Shown: positions 1 to 8,095 of the stretch, piece after piece
Layout: each line of letters begins with the position of its first letter
Numbering within the stretch: position 1 is the first letter of the stretch
NCBI RefSeq assembly: GCF_900215145.1
Contig: NZ_OBDO01000007.1
Location: 248,001 to 312,000, forward strand
Source of the DNA: Geodermatophilus sabuli
GTDB lineage: Bacteria > Actinomycetota > Actinomycetes > Mycobacteriales > Geodermatophilaceae
Reading direction: 5' to 3'
DNA: 64,000 nt
Notes under the pieces: model-generated
What the model was told of the DNA's origin: nothing
Database searches by the model: none
Seen by the model: the letters and a program-made list of their open reading frames with translations, nothing else
Position numbers and translations under genes: made by a program

Positions 1-968
1 ACGCCGCGCTGCGGGTGCTCGGCGCCGAGGGGGGCCCGGCGGCGCAGCGGTGGCGGGCCGAGGAGCTGGAGGCCGCCGTCGTCGCCGCCGGGGGTGCGGC
101 CGCCGCGGTGCGCCGGCCGGCCGCCTGGGCGGGCACACCGCAGGGGCGCGCCGTGGCGGGGACCCCGCTGGTGGGGCTGCGCCGGGTCGTGGACGGGCCG
201 GCGCGGACGGCGTCCCCCGACGGGGTGCGGGTGCTGGACCTGACGCGGGTCATCGCCGGTCCGGTCGCGACCCGCACGCTGGCCTCGCACGGCGCCGACG
301 TCCTGCGGGTCGACAGCCCCCGCCTGCCCGAGGACCCGGGTCAGCTCGTCGACACGGGGCCCGGCAAGCGGCACGTGCTGCTGGACCTCGCCTCCGCCGC
401 GGACTGCCGGACGGTCGAGGACCTGCTGGCCGCCGCGGACGTCGTCGTCCAGGGGTACCGGCCCGGCGCGCTGACCGGGTTCGGCCTGGACCCGGCGTCG
501 CTGGCGGCCCGGTGGCCGCACCTGGTCCTGGTGAGCCTGTCGGCCTGGGGGACGGCGGGGCCGTGGGGCCGGCGGCGCGGCTTCGACTCGTTGGTGCAGG
601 CGGCGACCGGGATCGCGGTGGTGTGCGGGTCGGACGACGCTCCGGGCGCGCTGCCGGTGCAGGCGCTGGACCACGCCACCGGTCACCTGGCCGCCGCGAC
701 GGTGCTCGCCGCGCTGGCCCGCCGCCGCGAGGAGGGCGGCGGCTGGCACGGCGCACTGTCCCTGGCCCGGACGGCGCACTGGCTGCTGGGCGCCCCGCGG
801 CGGCCGGCCGGAGCCACGGAGGAGCCGGTGGACCCCGCGCCGTACCTGCTCTCGCTGCCGGCGCCCGGCGGCCCGGTCACGGTCGTCGCGCCGCCGGGGT
901 CACCGCCCTGGCGCACCGCGGCGGCGGGTCCGGCGGGTCAGCGACCCACCTGGCTGCCCCGGCCGTAG
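1..968 (+). CDS. CaiB/BaiF (class III) CoA-transferase, 5'-truncated by the window edge
   Basis: The frame is open from the first base and ends at TAG 966-968, so the true start lies outside the window. The recognisable CoA-transferase family III block begins with the VRVLDLTRVIAGP motif, followed by a segment ending in GADVLRVDSP and the DL..AADVVVQGYRPG and GFGLDPASLAARWPHLVLVSLSAWG motifs of the family. Enzymes of this class move CoA between acyl-CoA and a free acid in the cytoplasm. The substrate cannot be read from the sequence. The stretch before the CaiB signature resembles the C-terminal part of a preceding CaiB repeat, so the full protein may be a two-repeat form; this is inferred. 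Confidence 0.8.
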   Translation, partial: AALRVLGAEGGPAAQRWRAEELEAAVVAAGGAAAAVRRPAAWAGTPQGRAVAGTPLVGLRRVVDGPARTASPDGVRVLDLTRVIAGPVATRTLASHGADVLRVDSPRLPEDPGQLVDTGPGKRHVLLDLASAADCRTVEDLLAAADVVVQGYRPGALTGFGLDPASLAARWPHLVLVSLSAWGTAGPWGRRRGFDSLVQAATGIAVVCGSDDAPGALPVQALDHATGHLAAATVLAALARRREEGGGWHGALSLARTAHWLLGAPRRPAGATEEPVDPAPYLLSLPAPGGPVTVVAPPGSPPWRTAAAGPAGQRPTWLPRP

Positions 969-978
969 CGGGGCGCGT

Positions 979-992
979 GTTCCACGTGGAGC
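979..992. promoter_or_regulatory. parS-like site, one mismatch
   Basis: GTTCCACGTGGAGC lies between the CoA-transferase stop and the methyltransferase stop. It differs at one base from the perfect palindrome GTTCCACGTGGAAC found three more times in the window. Actinobacterial ParB binds sites close to GTTTCACGTGGAAC. Function is inferred. Confidence 0.5.
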
Positions 993-1000
993 CGACCCGC

Positions 1001-1645
1001 TCACGCGGGGCGGAGCACGGCGACCAGGAAGTCCGACGACGGGGTGAACGGCCGCAGGTCCCAGGTGGCCAGCAGCAGGTCCGGCGTCCACCCGCCGGTG
1101 CGGGCGTCGGCCAGGAAGTCGTCGAAGACGTACCCCCGCCCGGCGCCGAACCCGATGGCCGCGCGGCCGTCCGGGGCGACGTGTGCCCGCAGCCGCTCGA
1201 GCACCGGGACGCGGGTGGACGGCGCCAGGAACGTCATCACGTTGCCCGCGCAGACGATCGCGTCGAAGCCCGCCGCCACGCCCCCCGCCGGCAGGTCGAG
1301 CTCGGCGAGGTCGCCGACCAGCCAGCGCGGGCCGGGGTGGTCCTCCTCGGCGGCGGCGATCAGCACCGGGTCGACGTCCACCCCGACGACGTCGTGCCCC
1401 GCCGCGGCCAGCCGGCCGCCCACCCGGCCCGGACCGCAGCCGGCGTCGAGCACCCGTGCGCGGCGCGGCAGCAGCGCGTCGACCAACCGCGCCTCCCCGC
1501 CGAGGTCGGCGCCCTGCCTGGCCATCGTGCGGAACCGCTGCACGTAGGCCGCCGAGTGCCCGGGGTTGTCCTGCGTCATCTGCACCCACGCGCTCTGGTC
1601 GACCATGCGCCCCATGATCGCCCCCGGCGCCGACGCAACCGCCAT
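1001..1645 (-). CDS. class I SAM-dependent methyltransferase
   Basis: A protein of about 214 residues with a Rossmann methyltransferase core: motif I VLDAGCGPGRVGGRLA, the acidic loop VGVDVDP, a WLVGDLAEL segment and the FDAIVCAGNVMTFL strand. The substrate is unknown; small-molecule methyltransferases share this layout. The ATG at 1645 was chosen because GGGGAG precedes it; an in-frame ATG at 1615 is an alternative. The frame stays open upstream, but that part is arginine-rich and lacks family similarity. It is convergent with the CoA transferase, and its upstream neighbour on the same strand is dinB, about 60 bp away. Confidence 0.75.
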   Translation of the reverse strand: MAVASAPGAIMGRMVDQSAWVQMTQDNPGHSAAYVQRFRTMARQGADLGGEARLVDALLPRRARVLDAGCGPGRVGGRLAAAGHDVVGVDVDPVLIAAAEEDHPGPRWLVGDLAELDLPAGGVAAGFDAIVCAGNVMTFLAPSTRVPVLERLRAHVAPDGRAAIGFGAGRGYVFDDFLADARTGGWTPDLLLATWDLRPFTPSSDFLVAVLRPA

Positions 1646-1704
1646 CCGACTCCCCGCCCACGCCCAGCCGGCCGGCCGAGGCGTCGTCCAGGCCGGCGCC
1701 GGCC

Positions 1705-3078
1705 TCACGGTTCTGGGCCGGCTGGTGTTCCCGCGCCGACCCGCCAGTCCGGCGGCTCGGCGGCGTGCAGCGCCGGGTCGTCGGCGGGCAGCGTTCGCAC
1801 CGGCCCGGGCGGCGTCCCCGGCCCCTCGAAGCGCACCGTGACCCGCCCCAGGCCGCGGCCCCACACCCAGCCGGCGCCGAGCTCGTCGTGCCGGACGTCC
1901 TGGCCGGGCCACCACCGGTGCTCCGCGGGCAGCGGGCCCTCCGGCGCCTCGGGGACGTCGTCGGCGGGCAGCGGGTCCTCCTCGGCCGGCAGGTCGTCGT
2001 CGGCCGCGAACAGGTCCCCCTGCGCGTAGGGGGACAACCCGGAGACGCCGACCCCGAGCAGCCGCAGCCCACCGGCCGTGCCCGCCTCGGTGAGCAGCCG
2101 CCGGGCGATCGAGGCGATCGTCCGCGGGTCGTCCGTGGGTTGCGGCAGCGTCTGCGACCGGGTGAGCGTGGTGAAGTCGTAGCGGCGCAGCTTGAGCGTC
2201 ACCGTCCGCCCGGACAGCGCGGCGTCACGCAGCCGGCTCGCGACCCGCGCGGCCATCGTGTCGATCTCCCGGGTGAGGACGGCGAGGTCGGTCAGGTCGC
2301 GCTCGAACGTCGACTCCTGCGACACCGACTTGGCGCCGCGCTCGGCCACCACCGGCCGGTCGTCCTCGGCGCGGGCCAGCGCGTACAGCCCGCCCCCGTG
2401 CGCCCGGCCGGCCAGGGCGACCAGGTCGGGCAGCGACCGGGCCGCGAGGTCGGCGACCGTCTTCACCCCGATCTGGTGCAGCCGCTCGGCGGTGGCCGGA
2501 CCGACGCCGCCCAGGCGGGTCACCGGCAGCGGGTGGAGCACGTCCAGCTCGCTGCCCGGGGGGACGACGACCAGCCCGTCGGGCTTGTCGAGGTCGGAGG
2601 CGATCTTCGCCATGAGCTTCGACGAGCCGATCCCCACCGAGCCGGTCACCCCGCCGGTCGCCGCCGCGATCCGCTCCTTCAACCGGCGCCCGAGCGCGGT
2701 CACGCCGTCCACCGACAGGTCGCGGCCGGGCGAGCCGGCAGCCAGGTCCACGTACGCCTCGTCCAGGGAGGCCGGCTCCATCAGCGGGGAGAGCTCGCGC
2801 AGCAGCTCCATGACGACGTCGGAGGTGCGGCGGTAGGCGGCGAACCGGCCGCCCAGGAACGCCGTCCCTGCCGGGCAGCGCCGCCGCGCCTCCGCGGTCG
2901 ACATCGCCGAGCGGGCCCCGTACGCCCGCGCCTCGTAGGACGCCGTCGCCACCACCCCGCGGCCGCCCACCCCGCCGACGACCACCGGCCGCCCGCGCAG
3001 GGACGGCTTGTCGCGCTGCTCGACGGCGGCGAAGAACGCGTCCAGGTCCAGGTGGAGGATGCTCGCCTCCCGCCGCAC
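1705..3078 (-). CDS. dinB: DNA polymerase IV (Y-family, DinB)
   Basis: Translesion polymerase that extends past damaged bases. The palm motif ILHLDLDAFFAAVEQ sits at the N-terminus, the second carboxylate cluster SLDEAYVDL near residue 105, then the GSVGIGSSKLMAKIASDLDKPDG block and a helix-hairpin-helix (LGGVGPATAERL). A QGDLF motif near residue 345 fits a beta-clamp binding peptide. Beyond it is an extra domain of about 90 residues (WWPGQDVRH...GAGWVWGRGLGRVTVRFE), a tail known from some actinobacterial DinB proteins. The GTG start at 3078 is preceded by AGGAGGTGGGG. No LexA box was found upstream. Confidence 0.93.
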   Translation of the reverse strand: MRREASILHLDLDAFFAAVEQRDKPSLRGRPVVVGGVGGRGVVATASYEARAYGARSAMSTAEARRRCPAGTAFLGGRFAAYRRTSDVVMELLRELSPLMEPASLDEAYVDLAAGSPGRDLSVDGVTALGRRLKERIAAATGGVTGSVGIGSSKLMAKIASDLDKPDGLVVVPPGSELDVLHPLPVTRLGGVGPATAERLHQIGVKTVADLAARSLPDLVALAGRAHGGGLYALARAEDDRPVVAERGAKSVSQESTFERDLTDLAVLTREIDTMAARVASRLRDAALSGRTVTLKLRRYDFTTLTRSQTLPQPTDDPRTIASIARRLLTEAGTAGGLRLLGVGVSGLSPYAQGDLFAADDDLPAEEDPLPADDVPEAPEGPLPAEHRWWPGQDVRHDELGAGWVWGRGLGRVTVRFEGPGTPPGPVRTLPADDPALHAAEPPDWRVGAGTPAGPEP

Positions 3079-3222
3079 GCCCCACCTCCTCGCTGTCGCC
3101 GGCCGGCCTCCATCGTCGCCCGTCGACCGTCCGGGCGACGCGGACGCCCCGGCGCCGGATCGGCGTGATCACCGACGTCCCGGCCTGGGAGTGTCGATCC
3201 CCACACCGACGGAGAGGGCAGC

Positions 3223-3423
3223 GTGGAGGTCGCTCTCCTCGTCGTGGGCGCGGTCGCTCTCGGCGTCCTCCTGCTGTCCCTGGTCATCGGCGAGATCGGC
3301 GACCTCGCCGGCGTCGACGTGGCGGCGCTGCTTCGCCGGCTGGGCGGGGCGGGCACGGGCTCGGCCGACGGCGTCACCCGCGTGCCGATCGTCCCGGCGG
3401 ACGGCGACCCCGCCGAGCGCTGA
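3223..3423 (+). CDS. small membrane protein, 66 aa
   Basis: GTG start at 3223 with GGAGAGG five bases upstream. A hydrophobic helix covers roughly residues 4-24 (ALLVVGAVALGVLLLSLVIG), followed by an amphipathic stretch and a short Pro/Asp-rich tail. It lies divergently from dinB and stops seven bases before the tenA stop. The N-terminus resembles the first helix of larger actinobacterial NfeD-like membrane proteins, but the downstream domain is absent, so it may be a short relative or a remnant. Function unknown. Confidence 0.6.
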   Translation: MEVALLVVGAVALGVLLLSLVIGEIGDLAGVDVAALLRRLGGAGTGSADGVTRVPIVPADGDPAER

Positions 3424-3430
3424 GCGGCGG

Positions 3431-4111
3431 TCAGAGGAGCGGATCCGGCCAGGTCTCCCGCTCGTGCGCCGAGCGCCAGAACTCCAGCTCGTACCGGGTG
3501 GCGACGACGAACGCGCGCTGCATCGCCGCCTCGGTACCGGGTGTGGCGCGCGCGGCCGCGTCGACGAGCGCCCGGGCCCCCCGGGCGGCCGCCTGGAACT
3601 CCGGGGTGTCGTAGGCGGCCACCCAGCGGCGGTACGGGTGCCCGGGCACGAGCGCGGCGGTCCGCGCGAGCCGCGCGCCGACCTCGGCGTACACCCAGTA
3701 GCAGGGCAGCACGGCGGCGGCGCCCACCGCGTACGGAGCCGTCGCCGCCGTCGCCACCAGGTAGGAGACGTAGGCCAGGCAGGTCGGCGAGTGCACCGGC
3801 TCGCCGGCCGGGCGGTCGGCGGGCGGCAGCTCGGCCCCGAGGAGGTCGGCGTGCAGCTGGCGCTCCACCGTCGCGGTCGTGGCCGCGGACGTCGCCCAGA
3901 AGGACGCGGCGGCGGAGTCCGGGGCGCGCGCACCGAGCAGCGCCAGCGCCCGCGCGTAGTCGGCCAGGTAGAGGCTGTCCTGCTCCAGGTAGTACCGGAA
4001 GGCGGCCGGGGCGAGGGTGCCCGATCCCAGCTCCGCCAGGAACGGCAGGTCGTCGATCGCCGCCCGCAGCCCGGCGGTCGCCGCCCAGGCCCGCTCGCCG
4101 AACGAGCTCAC
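3431..4111 (-). CDS. tenA: TenA/thiaminase II family aminopyrimidine hydrolase
   Basis: TenA hydrolyses aminopyrimidine breakdown products of thiamine so the HMP moiety can be salvaged. The 226-residue protein shows the family helices: FRYYLEQDSLYLADYARAL near residue 40, a segment with PTCLAYVSYLVATA, then AAVLPCYWVYAEVG (with the catalytic-type Cys) and the closing W..YDTPEF segment. The GTG start at 4111 overlaps the thiD stop as GTGA, so it is the last gene of a coupled thiM-thiE-thiD-tenA unit. The pathway role follows from the family and the neighbours. Confidence 0.9.
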   Translation of the reverse strand: MSSFGERAWAATAGLRAAIDDLPFLAELGSGTLAPAAFRYYLEQDSLYLADYARALALLGARAPDSAAASFWATSAATTATVERQLHADLLGAELPPADRPAGEPVHSPTCLAYVSYLVATAATAPYAVGAAAVLPCYWVYAEVGARLARTAALVPGHPYRRWVAAYDTPEFQAAARGARALVDAAARATPGTEAAMQRAFVVATRYELEFWRSAHERETWPDPLL

Positions 4112-4929
4112 GGCGGCCAGATGCCGGCGAAGTGGTGGACCGGCCCCGCGCCGGAGCCGATCTCCAGCTCGGCCCCGCCGCCCAGCGCCGCCTGCAGGTA
4201 GTCCCGCGCCCGCTCCACCAGGGGCAGCCAGTCGTCGGCGCCGCGCGCCGCGGCGAGGGCGGTTAGCGCCGAGGACAGCGTGCAGCCGGTGCCGTGGGTG
4301 GCCGTCGTCGCCACCCGGGGCCGCCGCGTGGGCGTGGCGCCGCGCGCGGTGACCAGGACGTCGACGCTCTCCTGCCCGCCCAGGTGACCGCCCTTGAGCA
4401 GCACCGCCCGCGGCCCGAGCGCCAGCAGTGCCTCGCCCTGGGCGACCAGCCCGTCGACGTCGGTGGCGGGCGCGGTGTCGAGCAGGGCCGCGGCCTCGGG
4501 CACGTTGGGGGTGACGAGGTCGGCCAGCGGCAGCAGCGTGCTGCGGACGGCGTCCACCGCGGCCTCGTCGATCAGCCGGTGACCGCTGGTCGAGACCATG
4601 ACCGGGTCGCAGACCACCGGGCCGACCGGGCGGGCGGCGAGGACCTCGGCGACCGCGGCCACCACCTCCGCCGTCCCCAGCATGCCGAGCTTCGTGGCGT
4701 CCACCGGGACGTCGTCGAGCAGCGTGTGCAGCTGCTGGGCGACGAACTCCGCCGGGACGGGGTGGACGCCGGTCACCCCGCGGGTGTTCTGCGCGGTGAG
4801 GGCGGTCAGCACCGCCGTCCCGTAGGCGCCGAGGGCGCTGAACGTCTTGAGATCGGCCTGGATGCCGGCGCCGCCGCTGGGGTCGCTGCCCGCCACCGTG
4901 AGCGCGACCGGCACGCCCGGCCGGTTCAC
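4108..4929 (-). CDS. thiD: hydroxymethylpyrimidine / HMP-phosphate kinase
   Basis: ThiD phosphorylates HMP and HMP-P to HMP-PP for thiamine assembly. The ribokinase-like fold is clear: [22 protein letters not shown] at the N-terminus, [24 protein letters not shown], the [11 protein letters not shown] motif and the catalytic-loop [15 protein letters not shown]. The protein is 273 residues, normal for the family. The GTG start at 4929 overlaps the thiE stop (GTGA), and its own stop overlaps the tenA start, which implies translational coupling across the operon. Confidence 0.95.
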   Translation of the reverse strand: MNRPGVPVALTVAGSDPSGGAGIQADLKTFSALGAYGTAVLTALTAQNTRGVTGVHPVPAEFVAQQLHTLLDDVPVDATKLGMLGTAEVVAAVAEVLAARPVGPVVCDPVMVSTSGHRLIDEAAVDAVRSTLLPLADLVTPNVPEAAALLDTAPATDVDGLVAQGEALLALGPRAVLLKGGHLGGQESVDVLVTARGATPTRRPRVATTATHGTGCTLSSALTALAAARGADDWLPLVERARDYLQAALGGGAELEIGSGAGPVHHFAGIWPP

Positions 4930-5597
4930 CGGTGCGCCTCCGCGAGCCGGCCGGCCGCGATCCCGGCACGCAGGGCGCGGGCAGCCGCCTCGGGGTCGGC
5001 CGCGGCGCAGACCGCCGAGACCACGCAGATCCCGTCGACCCCGGTGCGTGCCACGTCGGCCGCGCGCGCGGCGTCGATCCCACCGATCGCCACCGCGACC
5101 AGGCCCCCGGCGTGGGCCGCGGCCGCCAGCGCGGAGGCACCCTCGAGGCCGAGCCCCGGTGCGGCGTCCGGCTTCGTCGGCGTGGCCCACACCGGGCTGA
5201 GGCCGACGACGTCGACGGTGCCGGTGGGCAGGGCCAGCGCCGCGTCCAGCTCCGCCGCCGACGAGACGCTCACCCCCAGCAGTGGACCCGGACCCAGCAG
5301 TGCGCGGGTCTCCCCCGGCGGCAGGTCGTCCTGGCCCACGTGCACGCCGTCGGCGCCGGCGACCAGGGCGACGTCCACGGCGTCGTTGACCACGACCGGC
5401 ACGTCCGGCCGGTCGGAGAGTGCCGCCTGCACCGCCCGGGTGAGCGCCAGCAGGTCCCGGCGGGATGCCGTCTTGTCGCGTACCTGGACGGCGGTGACGC
5501 CGCCGGCCACCGCGGCGCGGACGACGTCGGCGACCGGTCGCGGGGAGCACAGCGCGGTGTCGGTGACCAGGTAGAGGGTGGGGTCGAACCGGCTCAC
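4926..5597 (-). CDS. thiE: thiamine-phosphate synthase
   Basis: ThiE joins HMP-PP and thiazole phosphate to give thiamine phosphate. The TIM-barrel protein (223 aa) carries [51 protein letters not shown], the [19 protein letters not shown] phosphate/substrate loop and [14 protein letters not shown]. The GTG start at 5597 is fused to the thiM stop as GTGA. It is preceded in the transcript by thiM and the TPP riboswitch, so its expression should fall when TPP is plentiful. Confidence 0.95.
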   Translation of the reverse strand: MSRFDPTLYLVTDTALCSPRPVADVVRAAVAGGVTAVQVRDKTASRRDLLALTRAVQAALSDRPDVPVVVNDAVDVALVAGADGVHVGQDDLPPGETRALLGPGPLLGVSVSSAAELDAALALPTGTVDVVGLSPVWATPTKPDAAPGLGLEGASALAAAAHAGGLVAVAIGGIDAARAADVARTGVDGICVVSAVCAAADPEAAARALRAGIAAGRLAEAHR

Positions 5598-6391
5598 CGG
5601 TGTTCCCGGAGGTCGGCGCGGGCCAGCGAGTCGCCGTCGAGGGCGTCGAGCGCGTCCAGCCAGGCCGGGGCGAAGGTGCCCGGGCCGTCGGCGAGGTCGG
5701 CGGCGACCTCGGCGGCCAGCGCGACGTGGGCGTGCGCGGCGACGGCGCCGGTGAAGGCGTTCCCGGTGGCCGCGACGTAGGCCGCCACCAACGCGCCGAG
5801 GGCGCAGCCGGCGCCGGTGGTGCGGGTCAGCAGCGCCGAGCCGCCGCCCACGCGCACCGTCCGCCGTCCGTCGGTGACCAGGTCCACCTCGCCGCTGACG
5901 GCCACCACACCGCCGGTCCGGCGGGCCAGCTCGGCGGCGGCCGGCGCGGCGGCGTCGGCGCCGGCGGTGCTGTCCACCCCGCGGCCACCGCCGCCCGCAC
6001 CGGCCAGCGCCATGACCTCCGAGGCGTTGCCGCGCACCACCGCGGGCCGGTGCTCGAGCAGCTCGGTGGCCAGCTCGGTGCGGTAGACGAGGCCGCCGAC
6101 GGCGACCGGGTCCAGCACCCACGGGGTGCCGGCCGCGACCGCCGACCGCGCCGCCCGGCGCATGGCCTCGGCGGTGCGGGCGTGCACGGTGCCCACGTTG
6201 ACCAGCACCGCGGACGCGACGGCCGCGAAGTCGGCGGCCTCCTCCGGGGCGTCGACCATGGCCGGTGCCGCGCCGGCGGCCAGCAGCGCGTTCGCGGTGA
6301 TCGTCTGCACGACGGTGTTGGTCAGGCAGTGCACCAGGGGGGTGGTGGCGCGCAGGGCCGCCCGGGCCGCGCGCAGGTCGTCGGCATCCAC
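5594..6391 (-). CDS. thiM: hydroxyethylthiazole kinase
   Basis: ThiM phosphorylates 4-methyl-5-(2-hydroxyethyl)thiazole, the salvage entry to the thiazole half of thiamine. Visible motifs are [60 protein letters not shown] and the catalytic [15 protein letters not shown]. The protein is about 265 residues. The GTG start at 6391 lies three bases beyond the 3' P1 strand of a TPP riboswitch, and its likely Shine-Dalgarno (GAAGGGA) is part of the aptamer. Together with thiE, thiD and tenA this is a salvage-type operon: no thiC or thiG is present here. Confidence 0.95.
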   Translation of the reverse strand: MDADDLRAARAALRATTPLVHCLTNTVVQTITANALLAAGAAPAMVDAPEEAADFAAVASAVLVNVGTVHARTAEAMRRAARSAVAAGTPWVLDPVAVGGLVYRTELATELLEHRPAVVRGNASEVMALAGAGGGGRGVDSTAGADAAAPAAAELARRTGGVVAVSGEVDLVTDGRRTVRVGGGSALLTRTTGAGCALGALVAAYVAATGNAFTGAVAAHAHVALAAEVAADLADGPGTFAPAWLDALDALDGDSLARADLREHR

Positions 6392-6394
6392 GCC

Positions 6395-6475
6395 GTGACA
6401 TCCCTTCGCCAGTACGAACTGGAGCAGGTTCGACGGGTGTGCTCTCAGCCCCCCGCGGGGGACACCCCGTGTCAC
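6395..6475 (-). promoter_or_regulatory. TPP riboswitch (THI element)
   Basis: Read on the minus strand, GTGACA at the 5' end pairs with TGTCAC at the 3' end (P1). Between them are ACGGGGTG, a GC hairpin (P3a), GGCTGAGA, CACCCGTCGAACCTG, and the CTGGCGAAGGGA block, all in the order of the TPP aptamer. The closing strand ends three bases before the thiM GTG. The ribosome-binding purines lie inside the conserved GAAGGGA, so ligand binding should block initiation directly. The aptamer call is from sequence; the mechanism is inferred. Confidence 0.92.
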
Positions 6476-6504
6476 TTCCGCCGTCGAACCTAACAGCTGG
6501 ACGC

Positions 6505-7245
6505 TCAGGCGGCGGCGGTCACCGCGGACCGCGCGACCGGCGGGACCGGGCCGGGCACGAGGACGGGGGACGGCCGGAAGCCCTTCGCGACGAGGTACAC
6601 GGCCAGGCTCATCTCCCAGGCGGTGACGGGCAGCGCGGCGAGCCCGGCGACCGTGGAGACCTGCTCGTAGAGGCCGAACAGCACGGCGGTCGAGGACGCG
6701 AGGACGACCGGGCCGCCGACGAGACCGAGGACGGCGATCCACCGCGGCACCAGCCGCGACCGGTACACCAGGTGGGCCAGCAGCAGGCTGTTGACGCCGA
6801 TCACCAGGCCGGGACCGATCAGGAACGTCCAGTCGTGCAGGGCGACGAGCGCCTCGGCGACGGCGACCCGCGCCCCGTCGTCCGCCCCTCCGGGCACTCC
6901 CCCGGCTGTCGTCCCCCGGCGCAGGGACACCACCGCCAGGACGCTGACGACCCCGACGACGATGACGGCCGCCTCGAGCAGGCGACCGCAGACGTAGCCC
7001 AGCGCGACACCCTCGTCCTGCCGCTTCACCACCGGGTACAGCGTGACCGCGGTGCCGATGCAGCAGGCGGCGAGGACGACCTCGAGCAGGGCGCCCCAGA
7101 GCACGCGGGTGTCGGCCCCGGCGCCGAGGACGTAGGCCGGATCGCCCAGCAGTGGTTGGTAGAGCGCCAGCGCGACCACCGCGGTCACCGCCGCGACGAC
7201 GAAGAACGTCCCCGCGACGACCGCGGACCTCCTCTGTGGGCTCAT
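6505..7245 (-). CDS. DUF4386-type integral membrane protein
   Basis: A protein of about 246 residues with at least six hydrophobic segments. Examples are [20 protein letters not shown], the stretch after [48 protein letters not shown] and [17 protein letters not shown]. The [30 protein letters not shown] and RLLEAAVI patterns match DUF4386 membrane proteins, whose role is unknown. The ATG at 7245 is chosen over the longer frame because AGGAG precedes it and because the longer frame would cover the operators. It is divergent from a TetR regulator and shares two identical operator sites with it, so it is probably the regulator's target. Confidence 0.8.
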   Translation of the reverse strand: MSPQRRSAVVAGTFFVVAAVTAVVALALYQPLLGDPAYVLGAGADTRVLWGALLEVVLAACCIGTAVTLYPVVKRQDEGVALGYVCGRLLEAAVIVVGVVSVLAVVSLRRGTTAGGVPGGADDGARVAVAEALVALHDWTFLIGPGLVIGVNSLLLAHLVYRSRLVPRWIAVLGLVGGPVVLASSTAVLFGLYEQVSTVAGLAALPVTAWEMSLAVYLVAKGFRPSPVLVPGPVPPVARSAVTAAA

Positions 7246-7264
7246 GACGGGCTCCTCTCGGCGG

Positions 7265-7281
7265 GGTGTACGGCGTACACC
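7265..7281. promoter_or_regulatory. TetR-type operator, copy 1
   Basis: GGTGTACGGCGTACACC is a palindrome (GTGTAC-GGC-GTACAC with flanking G/C) in the divergent promoter region between the DUF4386 gene and the TetR gene. An identical copy lies 33 bp away, three helical turns, which fits side-by-side dimers on one DNA face. Confidence 0.85.
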
Positions 7282-7297
7282 CCCTGCGGAGACGCTA

Positions 7298-7314
7298 GGT
7301 GTACGGCGTACACC
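7298..7314. promoter_or_regulatory. TetR-type operator, copy 2
   Basis: Identical 17-bp palindrome to the one at 7265-7281. It lies 38 bp before the TetR start codon, so it probably also mediates autoregulation. Confidence 0.85.
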
Positions 7315-7351
7315 CGTCAAGGCCTACCCTCGGGGAGGACGGAGGTGGCGG

Positions 7352-8080
7352 ATGGCTCAGCAGGGAGATGGCGTGCGGCGCGCTCCGCTCAGCCGGGAGC
7401 GGGTGCTGCGCGCCGGGGTGGCGCTCGCCGACGAGGTGGGCATCGCCGCGGTGAGCATGCGGCGGCTCGCCCAGGAACTCGGGGTGGTCCCGATGGCCCT
7501 CTACAAGCACGTGGCGAATAAGGACGAGCTGCTCGACGGCATGGTCGACGTCGTCATCGGCGAGTTCGAGCCCCCGGACCCGGATCTCGACTGGAAGGCC
7601 GCCGTCCGCCGGCGGGTGCTCTCGGCGCGCCGCGCGGTGCTCCGGCACCCCTGGGCGCGGCAGGCGATCGAGTCGCGCACCCGCCGTACCCCTGCGGTGC
7701 TGGGCTACATGGACGCCGTGGCCGGCACGTTCCGCGCCGGTGGCTTCTCCGCCGACCTGACCCACCACGTGATGCACGCGCTGGGCAACCGCATCTGGGG
7801 CTTCAGCCCGGAGCTGTTCGACGAGCCGCGCGGCGCGGAGTCGCCGGCGCCGAGCCCGGAGGAGCAGCAGGCCAGGGAGGCGGAGTTCGCGCAGCGGTAC
7901 CCGCACGTCCTGGAGATCGCCGTCGCCGCGACCCAGGGGGACCTCTCCGGCGTCGGTGGCGGCTGCGACGAGCAGTTCGAGTTCGAGTTCGCGCTCGACC
8001 TGCTCCTCGACGGGGTCGACCGGCTCCGGGAGCAGGGCTGGACCTCGCGCGCGGCGCGGTCCGCCGTCGCGCCGGGCTGA
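7352..8080 (+). CDS. TetR family regulator with TetR_C tetracycline-repressor-like domain
   Basis: The N-terminal helix-turn-helix is LSRERVLRAGVALADEVGIAAVSMRRLAQELGV followed by VPMALYKHVANKDELLDGMVD, typical of TetR. The C-terminal part (HPWARQAIESRTRRTP..LGYMDAVAG..) resembles the ligand-binding TetR_C class. The ATG at 7352 has GGAGG seven bases upstream; the longer frame runs through the operators and is rejected. Divergent to the DUF4386 membrane gene across two identical palindromes, it most likely represses that gene and itself until an unknown ligand binds. Confidence 0.88.
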   Translation: MAQQGDGVRRAPLSRERVLRAGVALADEVGIAAVSMRRLAQELGVVPMALYKHVANKDELLDGMVDVVIGEFEPPDPDLDWKAAVRRRVLSARRAVLRHPWARQAIESRTRRTPAVLGYMDAVAGTFRAGGFSADLTHHVMHALGNRIWGFSPELFDEPRGAESPAPSPEEQQAREAEFAQRYPHVLEIAVAATQGDLSGVGGGCDEQFEFEFALDLLLDGVDRLREQGWTSRAARSAVAPG

Positions 8081-8095
8081 CGCGGCCCGGTCACC

